Shown: piece by piece, positions 1-10,999 of the stretch
How positions within the stretch are numbered: position 1 is the first letter of the stretch
Layout: every line of letters begins with the position of its first letter
Assembly: GCA_021817065.1 (NCBI GenBank)
Contig: JAKAWH010000025.1
Coordinates: 1-34,268 of the forward strand
Reading direction: 5' to 3'
DNA from: Actinomycetes bacterium
Lineage (GTDB): Bacteria > Actinomycetota > Acidimicrobiia > Acidimicrobiales > JAKAVM01
Length of the DNA: 34,268 nucleotides
Notes under the pieces: generated by a model
What the model was told of the DNA's origin: nothing
What the model saw: only the letters and a program-made list of their open reading frames with translations
The model's database searches: none
Position numbers and translations under genes: made by a program

Positions 1-1
1 T

Positions 2-181
2 CTCCGGGACCACCTGGCAGCGGCAGCTACGGCAGCTCACCTGGCGACCTCGGCCTCTGAGGCGGCGGCAACAGCAGCCCAGACCGGAAGCGAGCTGGCG
101 CTGGCGGCCCTGGCCGCAGCCGAGGCGGCGGCAGCCGCTGCTTCGGCGATCTCCAACCCTCAGAAGGCGGAGGCTTCCTAG
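2..181 (+). CDS. 3' end of an Ala-rich CDS (partial)
   Basis: An open frame runs in from the left edge of the window and stops at a TAG at 179-181. It is absent from the ORF track because its start lies outside. The visible 59 residues are more than half alanine, with scattered Glu, Ser, Thr and Leu, and the frame ends in NPQKAEAS. This looks like a low-complexity, probably helical C-terminal tail. No domain can be recognised. The glutamate dehydrogenase gene converges on it and its stop lies at 178, so the two stops overlap by a few bases. The Ala-rich bias and open frame support coding, but the function is unknown. Confidence 0.55.
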   Translation, partial: LRDHLAAAATAAHLATSASEAAATAAQTGSELALAALAAAEAAAAAASAISNPQKAEAS

Positions 182-1434
182 GGAAAGACTCCTCGGACCT
201 CGATCGCCTCGGCCACCCGCTCCATGGCCAGGGCGAACGCGGCGCTCCTCATGCTCACCCCCAAGGCATCGGACCGGGACCACACGCTCGAAAAGGCGCG
301 CTCCATGAACGCCTTCAGCCGTGTCGCATGCTCGTGGGCCTCCCATGCGAATCCCTGTCGATCCTGGGCCCACTCGAAGTACGAGGACGTGACTCCGCCG
401 GTATTGGCGAGGATGTCGGGCACCACGGTCACTCCCTTGTCGATGAACACCTGATCGGCCTCGGGGGTGGTCGGGCCATTGGCCGCCTCCACCACCACTG
501 TTGCCCCCAGCGCGCGGGCAGCATCCCCGCTGATGGCCCCCGACAGGGCTGCCGGGATCGCCAGGTCGCAGGGCACCGCCCACAACTCCCCCGGAGCCAA
601 TTCCTCACCACCCGGAAAACCGGCGACAGTCCCGGTCTCCCGGCAGTGGGTGGCCAGATCGGCCGGGTCGAAGCCGCTGGGACTGGCCACTGCCCCCTGG
701 ACATCGGCCACCGCCACCACCCTCATTCCCAGCGAGGAGAGGAGGAAAGCAAGTGGCCCGCCGACGTGGCCGAACCCCTGGATCACCACCCGAGATCCCG
801 CCACCTGCTTCCCCAGGGCACGGTAGACCTCCCGGACGCAAGTGACCACCCCGGCAGCGGTTGCTCCCGCGTGGTCGGTAATGCCTCCCATAACGACTGG
901 TTTGCCGGTAACGGTAGACCAACCGGACTGGCCGGTGACCATCCACAGGGTGTCGGCGAACCAGGCCATCACCTGCTCGTCGGTGTTGACATCCGGCGCG
1001 GGGACATCCCTATCCGGCCCGACCATGGGAGCGATCTCCATGGCATACCGTCGGGTGACCCGTTCCAGCTCGGCATGGGAGAGGAGTGCCGGATCGCAAC
1101 GCACCCCACCCTTGCCTCCGCCGAAGGGCAGGCCGGCTACCGCCGTCTTGAAAGTCATCGCCGCGGCCAGCGACATCAGCTCGCCGATGTCGAGGGCGGG
1201 GTGGAAGCGGATCCCCCCCTTCGCCGGACCGCGAGAGGTGTCGTGGTGAACCCGCCAACCGGTGAAGACTTCCAGATGGCCGTCGTCCATCTTGACCGGG
1301 ACGGCGACCTCGAGGATCCTGCGGGGAACTCGGAGGAGCTGGTGGACCTCGGTGGGAACTCTGGCCAGACGGGCTGCCTCATCCATCCTCTCGCACATCG
1401 CCTGCCAGGGGTCGAAGGGCGCCGTCGGGGTCAC
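178..1434 (-). CDS. gdhA: Glu/Leu/Phe/Val dehydrogenase family protein (glutamate dehydrogenase)
   Basis: This enzyme should catalyse reversible oxidative deamination of glutamate to 2-oxoglutarate and ammonia in the cytoplasm. The 418-residue product has the family signatures in order: GPAKGGIRFHP (about 69-79), the catalytic-lysine motif LPFGGGKGG (Lys about 108), PAPDVNT, the Rossmann loop GFGHVGG, AANGPTT and ANTGGVTSSYFEW near the C terminus. The ORF track extends upstream to 1752, but that stretch overlaps the divergent acyl-CoA dehydrogenase and is not protein-like. I chose the GTG at 1434 because it gives the normal family length and has TAGGGT (reverse strand) 8 nt upstream; an ATG at 1398 is the alternative. 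Specificity for glutamate rather than branched-chain amino acids is inferred from overall resemblance. Confidence 0.9.
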   Translation of the reverse strand: MTPTAPFDPWQAMCERMDEAARLARVPTEVHQLLRVPRRILEVAVPVKMDDGHLEVFTGWRVHHDTSRGPAKGGIRFHPALDIGELMSLAAAMTFKTAVAGLPFGGGKGGVRCDPALLSHAELERVTRRYAMEIAPMVGPDRDVPAPDVNTDEQVMAWFADTLWMVTGQSGWSTVTGKPVVMGGITDHAGATAAGVVTCVREVYRALGKQVAGSRVVIQGFGHVGGPLAFLLSSLGMRVVAVADVQGAVASPSGFDPADLATHCRETGTVAGFPGGEELAPGELWAVPCDLAIPAALSGAISGDAARALGATVVVEAANGPTTPEADQVFIDKGVTVVPDILANTGGVTSSYFEWAQDRQGFAWEAHEHATRLKAFMERAFSSVWSRSDALGVSMRSAAFALAMERVAEAIEVRGVFP

Positions 1435-1442
1435 TGCCCGCC

Positions 1443-1448
1443 ACCCTA
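1443..1448 (-). promoter_or_regulatory. -10 element of the glutamate dehydrogenase gene
   Basis: TAGGGT on the reverse strand ends 8 nt before the GTG start, fitting the window-wide TANNNT rule. The predicted 5' leader is one or two bases long. Confidence 0.45.
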
Positions 1449-1450
1449 AT

Positions 1451-1504
1451 TGGCGCCAGGCAGCCTGGAGCGTATCCCCCACCCTGCCCCAACTGGCGCC
1501 AGGC
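1451..1504. promoter_or_regulatory. Repeated palindromic operator candidate between divergent genes
   Basis: Two identical copies of TGGCGCCAGGC, at 1451-1461 and 1494-1504, each contain the perfect 8-bp palindrome TGGCGCCA. Their start-to-start distance is 43 bp, close to four helical turns. They sit in the 94-bp gap between the divergent glutamate dehydrogenase and acyl-CoA dehydrogenase starts. The placement suggests binding of a dimeric regulator to same-face sites that could control both genes. The regulator is unknown. Confidence 0.45.
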
Positions 1505-1528
1505 GTCCAGAGGGGGTATGCAAGAACA

Positions 1529-2755
1529 GTGACCGAGACCGCCTCCCCTACCCTGGAAGATTTCGAAAAGTCCGTCCTGGAGTTCCTCGACTCCAACGCT
1601 GAGCTCCGCAGCGAGGAGCATGTGGAGTGGGGAAAGGGCTCCGACAGCGTCGCACTCTTCCCCGAAAAGTCGCCGGAGGAGGAGCGTTGCGACGTGGAGA
1701 CCGCGCAGAGCTGGCGGCGACAGATCTTCGACGCCGGTTTCGGATGGATCACCGGGCCGACCGAGTACGGGGGTGGGGGCCTCCCCTCGTCTTACCAGGC
1801 ACGGTACAACTCGCTGGAGAAGCGGTACCGCACACCCAGTCAGGGACCGTTGGGCATTGGCCTCGGCATGGTCGCCCCCACCATCCTCGCCCACGGCACC
1901 GACCTGGCGAAGGATCTCTACCTGCGGGGAATGTGGCGCGGCGATATTGTCGGCTGCCAGCTCTTCTCCGAGCCGAGTGCCGGATCGGACCTCGCCAGCA
2001 TCCAGACCCGGGCGGTGCGGGACGGCGACGAGTGGGTACTGAACGGGCAGAAGGTGTGGACCTCCGGCGCTCAGTTCTCCGACATCGGCGAGATAATCAC
2101 CCGCACCGACCCCGATGCCCCCAAGCACAAGGGCCTAACCATGTTCGTGGTCGACATGCACGCGCCGGGCGTGGAGGTGCGCCCGTTGCGCCAGATGACC
2201 GGAGGCGCATCCTTCAACGAGGTCTTTTTCAACGACGTTCGGGTACCGGACCACCATCGCCTCGGTGACGTCAACGGTGGGTGGACGGTGGCGCTCACCA
2301 CCTTGATGAACGAGAGGGCGGCCATCGGTGATACCGGTGCCGGGATCATCGGAGTCAACCGGACCTTCGAGATGCTCATGGCCCTGGGAAGCATGCATCG
2401 CGAAGACCCGATCGCGCGCCAGCAGCTCGCCGACCTGTACGTGAACATGAAAGCCGCCAGCTTCACCAGCCAGCGCGCACTGGCGAAGATCCGGGCCGGC
2501 CAGCTCCCCGGTCCCGAGATGTCCATCGCCAAGCTCTCCCTGACACGCAACCTCCAGCGGATAGCCGCATTCGTCTCACACGTTCTCGGTCCCAAGCTCA
2601 CCGCCGACACCGGAGAATGGGGAACCTACGCGTGGACCGAAGTGGTGTTGGGCACGCCGGGAATGCGAGTTGCCGGCGGCACGGATGAAGTGATGAAGAA
2701 CATCATCGGCGAGCGGGTCCTAGGCTTGCCCAAGGAGCCCACCCTCGCACGATAG
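1529..2755 (+). CDS. Acyl-CoA dehydrogenase family protein
   Basis: This is a flavin-dependent enzyme that should introduce the alpha-beta double bond in an acyl-CoA. The 408-residue product shows an N-terminal helical domain (about 1-130), then the FAD/substrate signature CQLFSEPSAGSDLAS and LNGQKVWTSGAQ. It ends in the C-terminal helical domain with the typical GGTDEVMKNIIGERVLGLP. The ORF-track start at 1262 lies inside the divergent gdhA. The GTG at 1529 is preceded, at exactly 6 nt, by TATGCA, which resembles the leaderless -10 used elsewhere but lacks the final T. The closest type is the actinobacterial FadE family acting on bulky or branched acyl-CoAs. The substrate cannot be read from sequence. 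Confidence 0.88.
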   Translation: MTETASPTLEDFEKSVLEFLDSNAELRSEEHVEWGKGSDSVALFPEKSPEEERCDVETAQSWRRQIFDAGFGWITGPTEYGGGGLPSSYQARYNSLEKRYRTPSQGPLGIGLGMVAPTILAHGTDLAKDLYLRGMWRGDIVGCQLFSEPSAGSDLASIQTRAVRDGDEWVLNGQKVWTSGAQFSDIGEIITRTDPDAPKHKGLTMFVVDMHAPGVEVRPLRQMTGGASFNEVFFNDVRVPDHHRLGDVNGGWTVALTTLMNERAAIGDTGAGIIGVNRTFEMLMALGSMHREDPIARQQLADLYVNMKAASFTSQRALAKIRAGQLPGPEMSIAKLSLTRNLQRIAAFVSHVLGPKLTADTGEWGTYAWTEVVLGTPGMRVAGGTDEVMKNIIGERVLGLPKEPTLAR

Positions 2756-2768
2756 GCATCATCGGGCG

Positions 2769-3521
2769 CTACCGTTCAGCGCGCAGTGACGGCAAGATTC
2801 CCGCTCGGAGCCAGGGAAGGGCGTCCATGAATGCCCAGGTGGTCCGGTGTATCGCAGTCGGACCGAATCCGGCGAGAGCGATCTGGTGGGCGGGACTGGG
2901 GTATCCCTTGTTGGACGCGAAGTCGAACGGAGGGAAGTGGTGGTCGAGCGACCGCATGTACCGATCCCGCGTCACTTTGGCTAGCACCGAGGCGGCTGCG
3001 ATGGTGAGAGAGGACTGGTCGCCCTTTACCAGGGTGGTCACCGGAGGAGCACCGTTGCCGGTGAGATCCACCGCTCCGTCTGCTTCCACCCGCCTGGGTC
3101 CGGCGAGGTAGTTATGGCTCCCGTCGAGGAGGATATGGTCGGGAACCCGGCCCAGCTTCTCTACGACCTCAGCCAGGGCCCGTCGGGTCGCCTCCCGCAA
3201 TGCAGCGGTCATCCCCAGCTCGTCGCACTCGGTGCTGGTAGCCGAACCGACCGACCAGATAACGCACCAATTAGCCGCCTCCTCGAATGCGGTCTCCCGG
3301 CGCCCCTCGGAATATGCCTTCGAGTCACGGATGCCCGGAGGGTTCCCCGTCGCTGCTGTGCGACGGTCGATACAGGCCACCCCCACGCTAACCGGACCCG
3401 CCCAGGAACCCCTGCCTACCTCGTCCACCCCGACGACCAGTTCGGCCCCCCGCGAGAAAAGCTCCTGTTCGGCGTCGAGGGTCGGCCTCGGGCGCGCCCG
3501 GGGCCCCCTCGTCGGGCTCAC
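2769..3521 (-). CDS. rnhB: Ribonuclease HII
   Basis: This endonuclease removes RNA from RNA-DNA hybrids, including single misincorporated ribonucleotides. The 250-residue product contains the first active-site motif VGVDEVGRGSWAGP (acidic pair D-E), the RDSKAYSE motif, a later acidic motif LLDGSHNYL, and KGDQSSLTIAAASVLAKVTRDRYM. The ORF-track start at 3680 overlaps the upstream GYD gene. The GTG at 3521 overlaps that gene's TGA as GTGA, so translation is probably coupled. Its stop faces the acyl-CoA dehydrogenase with a 13-bp convergent gap. Confidence 0.93.
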   Translation of the reverse strand: MSPTRGPRARPRPTLDAEQELFSRGAELVVGVDEVGRGSWAGPVSVGVACIDRRTAATGNPPGIRDSKAYSEGRRETAFEEAANWCVIWSVGSATSTECDELGMTAALREATRRALAEVVEKLGRVPDHILLDGSHNYLAGPRRVEADGAVDLTGNGAPPVTTLVKGDQSSLTIAAASVLAKVTRDRYMRSLDHHFPPFDFASNKGYPSPAHQIALAGFGPTAIHRTTWAFMDALPWLRAGILPSLRAER

Positions 3522-3805
3522 CCCTGGAGGAGTTGGGTGTACCGCTCGGCGGGTACCGCTGCCATGGTGGCGGTCTTGAGGGTCCCCCGCGCCGCGAGAG
3601 CGAGAGCGACCTCCGACATTGTCTCTACATCGGGTGCTTCTACGACGGTACAGAAGTCGTACTGGCCGAGCAGGGCCCACTGGTGCAGGACCTTCACCCC
3701 CATCGCCTCCACCTCGGCGTTTACTTCCTTCAGTCGAGCGGGATTGGAATGGAGGGTGGCGGCGCCGTCAGGCCCCAGGGTGGACAGCATGACGAATGTG
3801 GGCAT
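3518..3805 (-). CDS. GYD domain-containing small protein
   Basis: A 95-residue ferredoxin-fold-like protein of the GYD family. The motif GQYDFCTVVEAPDVETMSEVALALAARG is characteristic, in particular the QYDF core that replaces G-Y-D. The family function is poorly defined. The ATG at 3805 is preceded by TAACTT exactly 6 nt upstream, so the mRNA is probably leaderless. It is the first gene of a two-gene unit with rnhB and is divergent from guaA. Confidence 0.8.
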   Translation of the reverse strand: MPTFVMLSTLGPDGAATLHSNPARLKEVNAEVEAMGVKVLHQWALLGQYDFCTVVEAPDVETMSEVALALAARGTLKTATMAAVPAERYTQLLQG

Positions 3806-3811
3806 GTCCCG

Positions 3812-3817
3812 AAGTTA
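3812..3817 (-). promoter_or_regulatory. -10 element of the GYD-rnhB unit
   Basis: TAACTT on the reverse strand, 6 nt before the ATG at 3805. This is the leaderless spacing. Confidence 0.6.
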
Positions 3818-3858
3818 GCTCAGCCACCTGCACCATCGGGGTATTCGGAGGCGCGGTC

Positions 3859-3864
3859 TAGTCT
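3859..3864 (+). promoter_or_regulatory. -10 element of guaA
   Basis: TAGTCT lies exactly 6 nt before the guaA ATG, predicting transcription from the A of the start codon. No Shine-Dalgarno sequence is visible. Confidence 0.6.
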
Positions 3865-3870
3865 TGGCCG

Positions 3871-5439
3871 ATGAGCCAGACGACTGTCTTGGTGGTCGAC
3901 TACGGCGCCCAGTACGCCCAACTGATCGCTCGCCGGGTCCGGGAGGCACACGTCTTCAGCGAGATCGTCCCCCATACGGCCACGGTCGCCGAGATAATCG
4001 CCCGCCGACCGGCAGCGGTGATCCTTTCGGGAGGTCCGGCGAGTGTCTATGCGGAGGGAGCGCCCTCCCTCGACCCTGCCCTGCTCGACGCCGGGATTCC
4101 GGTACTCGGCATCTGCTACGGCTTCCAGGCAATGGTCCTGGCCATGGGAGGTCGGGTCGAGCGGACCGCTCGCGCAGAGTTCGGGCGGACCGAAGCGACC
4201 GTCCAGCCTTCCTCCCCACTTTTCCGGGACCTGCCGACCGTCCATTCGGTATGGATGTCCCACCGGGACAGTGTGGTCGCCCTGCCCGCCGGCCTCGACG
4301 CCATCGCCACAAGTCCCGGAGCGACCGTCGCTGCATTCGAGGACGGTTCCCGCACCCTCTACGGGGTCCAATGGCACCCGGAAGTCCTCCATACCGAGCA
4401 CGGTCAAGCTGTTCTGGAGCGCTTCCTCCATGTATGTGCGGGCATCGCTCCGGATTGGACCACCGCGTCGATCATCGACCAGCTGGTGGGCTCGGTAGCG
4501 GCGACGGTGGGAGACAACCACGTCCTGTGCGCGCTTTCCGGTGGAGTGGACTCGGCAGTGGCGGCCGCTCTGGTCAACCGCGCAGTGGGTGATCGGCTCA
4601 CCTGCGTCTTCGTCGACCACGGTTTCCTGCGCGCGGGAGAGGCGGGTCAAGTGGAGAGCGACTTCGTCGCCGCCACCGGGGCGACTTTGGTCGCGGTGGA
4701 CGCGCGGCGACGGTTCCTTTCCGCACTCGACGCGCTGGAAGACCCCACCGACCCCGAAGCCAAGCGCAAGACGATCGGTCGCGAGTTCATCCGCGTCTTC
4801 GAGGAGGAAGCCGCCAAGATCATCGCCGGGACCGGGGCAGTCGGCGGGGTGGAGTTCCTGGTGCAGGGGACCCTCTACCCCGACGTTGTGGAATCGGGCG
4901 GAGGAGAAGGTACCGCCAACATCAAGAGCCACCACAACGTGGGTGGCCTCCCTCCCGACCTCGCCTTCGAGCTGATCGAGCCGCTCCGGACCCTTTTCAA
5001 GGACGAGGTGCGCGCCATCGGGACCGAGCTGGGGCTACCCGAATCGATGGTGTGGCGCCATCCTTTTCCCGGACCGGGACTGGCCATCCGGATCATCGGG
5101 CGGGTCACCGAGGAGCGTCTCGACATCGTGCGGCGCGCCGATGCGATCGTGCGGGACGAAGTCACCGCTGCCGGCCTGGACCGCGACGTCTGGCAGTTCC
5201 CGGTGGTGCTGCTGGCCGACGTGCGGTCGGTCGGTGTCCAGGGAGACGAGCGCACCTACGGACACCCGATCGTACTGCGACCGGTTACCAGCGAAGACGC
5301 CATGACCGCGGACTGGGCGCAGCTCCCCCACGAACTCCTGGGTCGCATCTCCTCGCGGATCACCAACGAGGTACCCGAGGTCAACCGGGTCGTCCTCGAC
5401 GTGACCAGCAAGCCCCCGGGCACCATCGAGTGGGAGTGA
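3871..5439 (+). CDS. guaA: GMP synthase (glutamine-hydrolysing)
   Basis: GuaA converts XMP to GMP with glutamine and ATP in the last step of guanine nucleotide synthesis. The 522-residue protein has the full family architecture. An N-terminal class I glutamine amidotransferase carries the nucleophile in GICYGFQAM (Cys about 82) and His/Glu in VQWHPE (about 169 and 171). The ATP pyrophosphatase loop is [13 protein letters not shown] (about 222-234). The C-terminal dimerisation and XMP-binding domain ends in [11 protein letters not shown]. The length is normal. The leaderless-type -10 supports the ATG at 3871. The HxpB-like phosphatase follows after 31 bp on the same strand. Confidence 0.98.
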   Translation: MSQTTVLVVDYGAQYAQLIARRVREAHVFSEIVPHTATVAEIIARRPAAVILSGGPASVYAEGAPSLDPALLDAGIPVLGICYGFQAMVLAMGGRVERTARAEFGRTEATVQPSSPLFRDLPTVHSVWMSHRDSVVALPAGLDAIATSPGATVAAFEDGSRTLYGVQWHPEVLHTEHGQAVLERFLHVCAGIAPDWTTASIIDQLVGSVAATVGDNHVLCALSGGVDSAVAAALVNRAVGDRLTCVFVDHGFLRAGEAGQVESDFVAATGATLVAVDARRRFLSALDALEDPTDPEAKRKTIGREFIRVFEEEAAKIIAGTGAVGGVEFLVQGTLYPDVVESGGGEGTANIKSHHNVGGLPPDLAFELIEPLRTLFKDEVRAIGTELGLPESMVWRHPFPGPGLAIRIIGRVTEERLDIVRRADAIVRDEVTAAGLDRDVWQFPVVLLADVRSVGVQGDERTYGHPIVLRPVTSEDAMTADWAQLPHELLGRISSRITNEVPEVNRVVLDVTSKPPGTIEWE

Positions 5440-5470
5440 GCTTCTCCCGGCCGGTAGGTCAACCCTGCCC

Positions 5471-6145
5471 GTGATCTCCGCTGCCATCTTCGATCTCGAC
5501 GGGCTGCTGGTGGACACCGAACCCCTGTGGCGCTCAGCTGAGGTGGAGATCCTCACTCGCCTGGGAGTCCCGCTCACCGACGAGATGTGCCGGGAAACCC
5601 AGGGGACCCGGGTCGACCGAGCGATGACCCACTGGTTCGAGCGCTTCCCGTGGAAGGGTCCCGGCGTGGAAGAGGTCGCAGAACAGGTTGTCCACCGGGT
5701 TGTCGAGCTGGTATCCACCGATGCCCGACCGATGCCGGGAGCGGTCGCGGCGGTGGAGGTCTTTTCGCGGCGGGCAATTCCCACCGCGGTGTGCTCTTCG
5801 TCGTGGACCGTGTTGATCGACGCCGCGCTGACCCAGGTGGGTCTCTCTGGCGCGTTCACTATTCGCCATTCCGCCCAGGACGAAGTACTCGGCAAACCGC
5901 ATCCGGCCTGTTACCTCACCGCCGCAGCGAAGCTCGGGGTGGAACCACAGCGCTGCCTGGCGCTGGAGGACTCCTTCAACGGAGCCATTGCTGCCAAGGC
6001 GGCGCTCATGACGGTGATCGCGGTGCCCGAGCCGTCCCTGCGAGACCCGGTCCGGTGGGGATTCTGCGACTTGGTGCTCGATTCGTTGACCGACCTCGAC
6101 GACGAAGTCCTCGATGCTCTGTCGCGCCCGCGCATCCGCCGATAG
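5471..6145 (+). CDS. hxpB: HAD-superfamily sugar-phosphate phosphatase, HxpB/YniC-like
   Basis: A 224-residue haloacid-dehalogenase-type phosphatase. Motif I is FDLDGLLVDTEP (Asp 8 nucleophile and Asp 10). A helical cap domain follows, then the lysine motif GKPHPACYL and the acidic motif ALEDSFNGAIAAKAA. Spacing and wording, including LWRSAEVE, WKGP and LGVEPQRCLALEDS, resemble E. coli HxpB (YniC), a hexitol/2-deoxyglucose 6-phosphate phosphatase. The start is GTG 5471, the first codon compatible with motif I near the N terminus. It lies 31 bp after guaA and is probably cotranscribed, perhaps as a metabolite house-cleaning enzyme. The physiological substrate is not certain. Confidence 0.82.
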   Translation: MISAAIFDLDGLLVDTEPLWRSAEVEILTRLGVPLTDEMCRETQGTRVDRAMTHWFERFPWKGPGVEEVAEQVVHRVVELVSTDARPMPGAVAAVEVFSRRAIPTAVCSSSWTVLIDAALTQVGLSGAFTIRHSAQDEVLGKPHPACYLTAAAKLGVEPQRCLALEDSFNGAIAAKAALMTVIAVPEPSLRDPVRWGFCDLVLDSLTDLDDEVLDALSRPRIRR

Positions 6146-6179
6146 GCCCGAAGCTCCACTCCCGGCTCTATCCCCGCCC

Positions 6180-9143
<2,964 letters not shown>

Positions 9144-9154
9144 ATGCCCGCCTT

Positions 9155-9182
9155 ATTATAGAACGCGTTCTATGGGTGTCCA
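9155..9182 (-). promoter_or_regulatory. Sigma-70-type promoter of the thiolase-ABC unit
   Basis: On the reverse strand a consensus -10 TATAAT (9160-9155) follows a -35-like TGGACA (9182-9177) with a 16-bp spacer. The spacer and the -10 overlap the KstR-like palindrome, so a bound repressor would block polymerase. This is the only perfect TATAAT I found at a gene start in the window. Confidence 0.6.
9158..9173. promoter_or_regulatory. KstR-like operator
   Basis: A perfect 16-bp palindrome, ATAGAACGCGTTCTAT. Its inner 14 bases, TAGAACGCGTTCTA, match the known mycobacterial KstR motif TNNAACNNGTTNNA at every fixed position. It overlaps the thiolase -10. Which TetR protein binds it here is not shown. 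Confidence 0.6.
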
Positions 9183-9197
9183 CCCGGCGAGCGCTGC

Positions 9198-10985
9198 TCA
9201 GTCCTCCAGCCGCAGCGCGGAGACGAAGGCCTCCTGGGGAACCTCCACCCGCCCGATCGCCTTCATCCTCTTCTTCCCCTCCTTCTGTGCTTCCAGCAGC
9301 TTGCGCTTACGAGTGATGTCGCCCCCATAGCACTTGGCGATCACATCCTTGCGGTAGGCCTTGACCGTCTCTCGAGCGATGATCCGTGACCCGATGGCAG
9401 CCTGGATCGGAACGTCGTAGGCCTGCCGGGGAATCAGCTCGCGCAACTTGGCGGTCATCTTCCGCCCGTAGGACTCGGACTTATCCTTGTGCACGATCGA
9501 GGAAAAGGCGTCCACCGGCATCCCGTTCAGCAAGACGTCCACCCGGACAAGCTGTGAGGGTGCGTATCCCGCCGGTTCGTAGTCCAAGCTGGCGTACCCC
9601 TTGGTGCGTCCCTTCAGCTGGTCGAAGAAGTCGATCACCAATTCGGCCAGCGGAACCCGGTAGACGATCTCGACCCGCTCGGGCGACAGGTACTCCATCC
9701 GCTGCATCTCACCCCGCCTCGACTGGCACAGATCGAGGATCGTCCCGGTGTACTCCGCCGGGGAGATGATCGTGGTGGTGAGATAGGGTTCCTCGACCCG
9801 TTCCAGGTTGTTGGGCGGGGGAAGTGCATTGGGGTTATCCACCCGCTGGGAGGAACCGCTGGTCAGGTAGGCCATGTAGGCGACCGACGGGGCGGTGGCG
9901 ATCAGCTCCAGGTTGAATTCCCGTTCCAGCCGCTCCCGCACGATCTCCATGTGGAGCAGCCCCAGGAAGCCGCACCGGAAGCCAAACCCGAGGGCCGAGG
10001 AGGTCTCCGGCTCGTAGGTGAAGGAAGAGTCGTTCAAGCGAAGCTTCTGGAGCGCCTCCCTCAGGTCCTCGAAGCTGTCCCCGTCGATCGGGTACAGACC
10101 GCAGAAGACCATCGGCTTGGGCTCGAGGTAGCCGGCCAGCGGCTCGCCGGCAGGATGGGAGGCAAGGGTGACCGTCTCACCCGACTTGGCTTCACCCACG
10201 TCGCGAACATTGGCGATGAGGTATCCCACCTCGCCCGGCCCGAGCGAGGGCACCGGAGTGGGATCGGGGGTACGGACCCCCACCTCCTCCACCTCGTGGA
10301 CGATTCCCGCCTGCATGAAACGGACCTTGTCACGGCCAGAGAGAACCCCGGCCATCACCCGGATCGAGCTCACCACTCCCCGGTACTGGTCGTAGTACGA
10401 GTCGAAAATGAGCGCTTGGAGGGGAGCCGCCGAGTCTCCCTCCGGTGCGGGAACCCGGGCAACCACCGCGTCCAGGAGCTCGGGTACCCCGTCTCCGGTC
10501 TTGGCCGAGATGTGGAGGATCTCCCCAGCGGGGATGCCGAGCACCTGCTCGATCTCCGCAGCGCACCGCTCCGGGTCGGCCGCGGGCAGGTCGATCTTGT
10601 TGAGCACCGCCACGATGGCCAGATCGTGCTCCATCGCCAGGTAGCAATTGGCGAGGGTCTGGGCCTGGATACCCTGCGAGGCGTCGACCAGCAGGACCAC
10701 TCCCTCGCAGGCGGCCAAACTGCGGGACACCTCGTAGCCGAAGTCCACGTGGCCGGGGGTGTCGATCAGGTGGAGGGTGGTACCCCGCCAGGTGACCCGC
10801 ACGTTCTGAGCTTTGATGGTGATCCCCCGCTCCCGTTCGATATCCATCGAGTCGAGGTACTGAGCACGCATGGCCCGGGGATCCACCGCCTTGGTCAACT
10901 CCAGGATGCGGTCGGATAAAGTGGACTTGCCGTGGTCCACATGGCTGATGATGGAAAAGTTGCGGATCTGGGTGCCGGGGCGCAT
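9198..10985 (-). CDS. lepA: Elongation factor 4 (LepA)
   Basis: A ribosome-associated GTPase of the translation-factor family. The 595-residue protein shows the G1 motif SHVDHGKST, effector [11 protein letters not shown]3 DTPGHVDF and G4 NKIDLP. The LepA-specific C-terminal domain carries the [22 protein letters not shown] motif. The length is normal. The ATG at 10985 is preceded by TACAGT 8 nt upstream on the reverse strand, overlapping the divergent promoter of the lipoprotein-like gene. The thiolase unit lies downstream after 112 bp and has its own promoter. Confidence 0.97.
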   Translation of the reverse strand: MRPGTQIRNFSIISHVDHGKSTLSDRILELTKAVDPRAMRAQYLDSMDIERERGITIKAQNVRVTWRGTTLHLIDTPGHVDFGYEVSRSLAACEGVVLLVDASQGIQAQTLANCYLAMEHDLAIVAVLNKIDLPAADPERCAAEIEQVLGIPAGEILHISAKTGDGVPELLDAVVARVPAPEGDSAAPLQALIFDSYYDQYRGVVSSIRVMAGVLSGRDKVRFMQAGIVHEVEEVGVRTPDPTPVPSLGPGEVGYLIANVRDVGEAKSGETVTLASHPAGEPLAGYLEPKPMVFCGLYPIDGDSFEDLREALQKLRLNDSSFTYEPETSSALGFGFRCGFLGLLHMEIVRERLEREFNLELIATAPSVAYMAYLTSGSSQRVDNPNALPPPNNLERVEEPYLTTTIISPAEYTGTILDLCQSRRGEMQRMEYLSPERVEIVYRVPLAELVIDFFDQLKGRTKGYASLDYEPAGYAPSQLVRVDVLLNGMPVDAFSSIVHKDKSESYGRKMTAKLRELIPRQAYDVPIQAAIGSRIIARETVKAYRKDVIAKCYGGDITRKRKLLEAQKEGKKRMKAIGRVEVPQEAFVSALRLED

Positions 10986-10986
10986 T

Positions 10987-10999
10987 TACACTCACTGTA
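10987..10999. promoter_or_regulatory. Overlapping divergent -10 elements (lepA and lipoprotein gene)
   Basis: The 13-bp sequence TACACTCACTGTA reads TACACT on the plus strand (6 nt before ATG 10999) and TACAGT on the minus strand (8 nt before ATG 10985). The start codons are only 13 bp apart, so both promoters must share this DNA and polymerases cannot load simultaneously. Confidence 0.55.

Noticed and set aside
328-1449. 373-residue plus-strand ORF opposite gdhA
   Set aside because: It is a shadow of glutamate dehydrogenase: His/Gly/Arg-rich, no motif, and fully contained in a well-supported gene on the other strand.
1518-1532. Four-codon upstream ORF (ATG...TGA) overlapping the acyl-CoA dehydrogenase GTG
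   Set aside because: The overlap looks like an attenuator, but the purine run is only two bases from its ATG, too close for initiation. A leaderless start at 1529 would place this ORF outside the mRNA.
3820-4935. 371-residue minus-strand ORF opposite guaA
   Set aside because: The guaA frame has all catalytic motifs. The antisense frame has the composition of reverse-complemented high-GC coding DNA and no recognisable domain.
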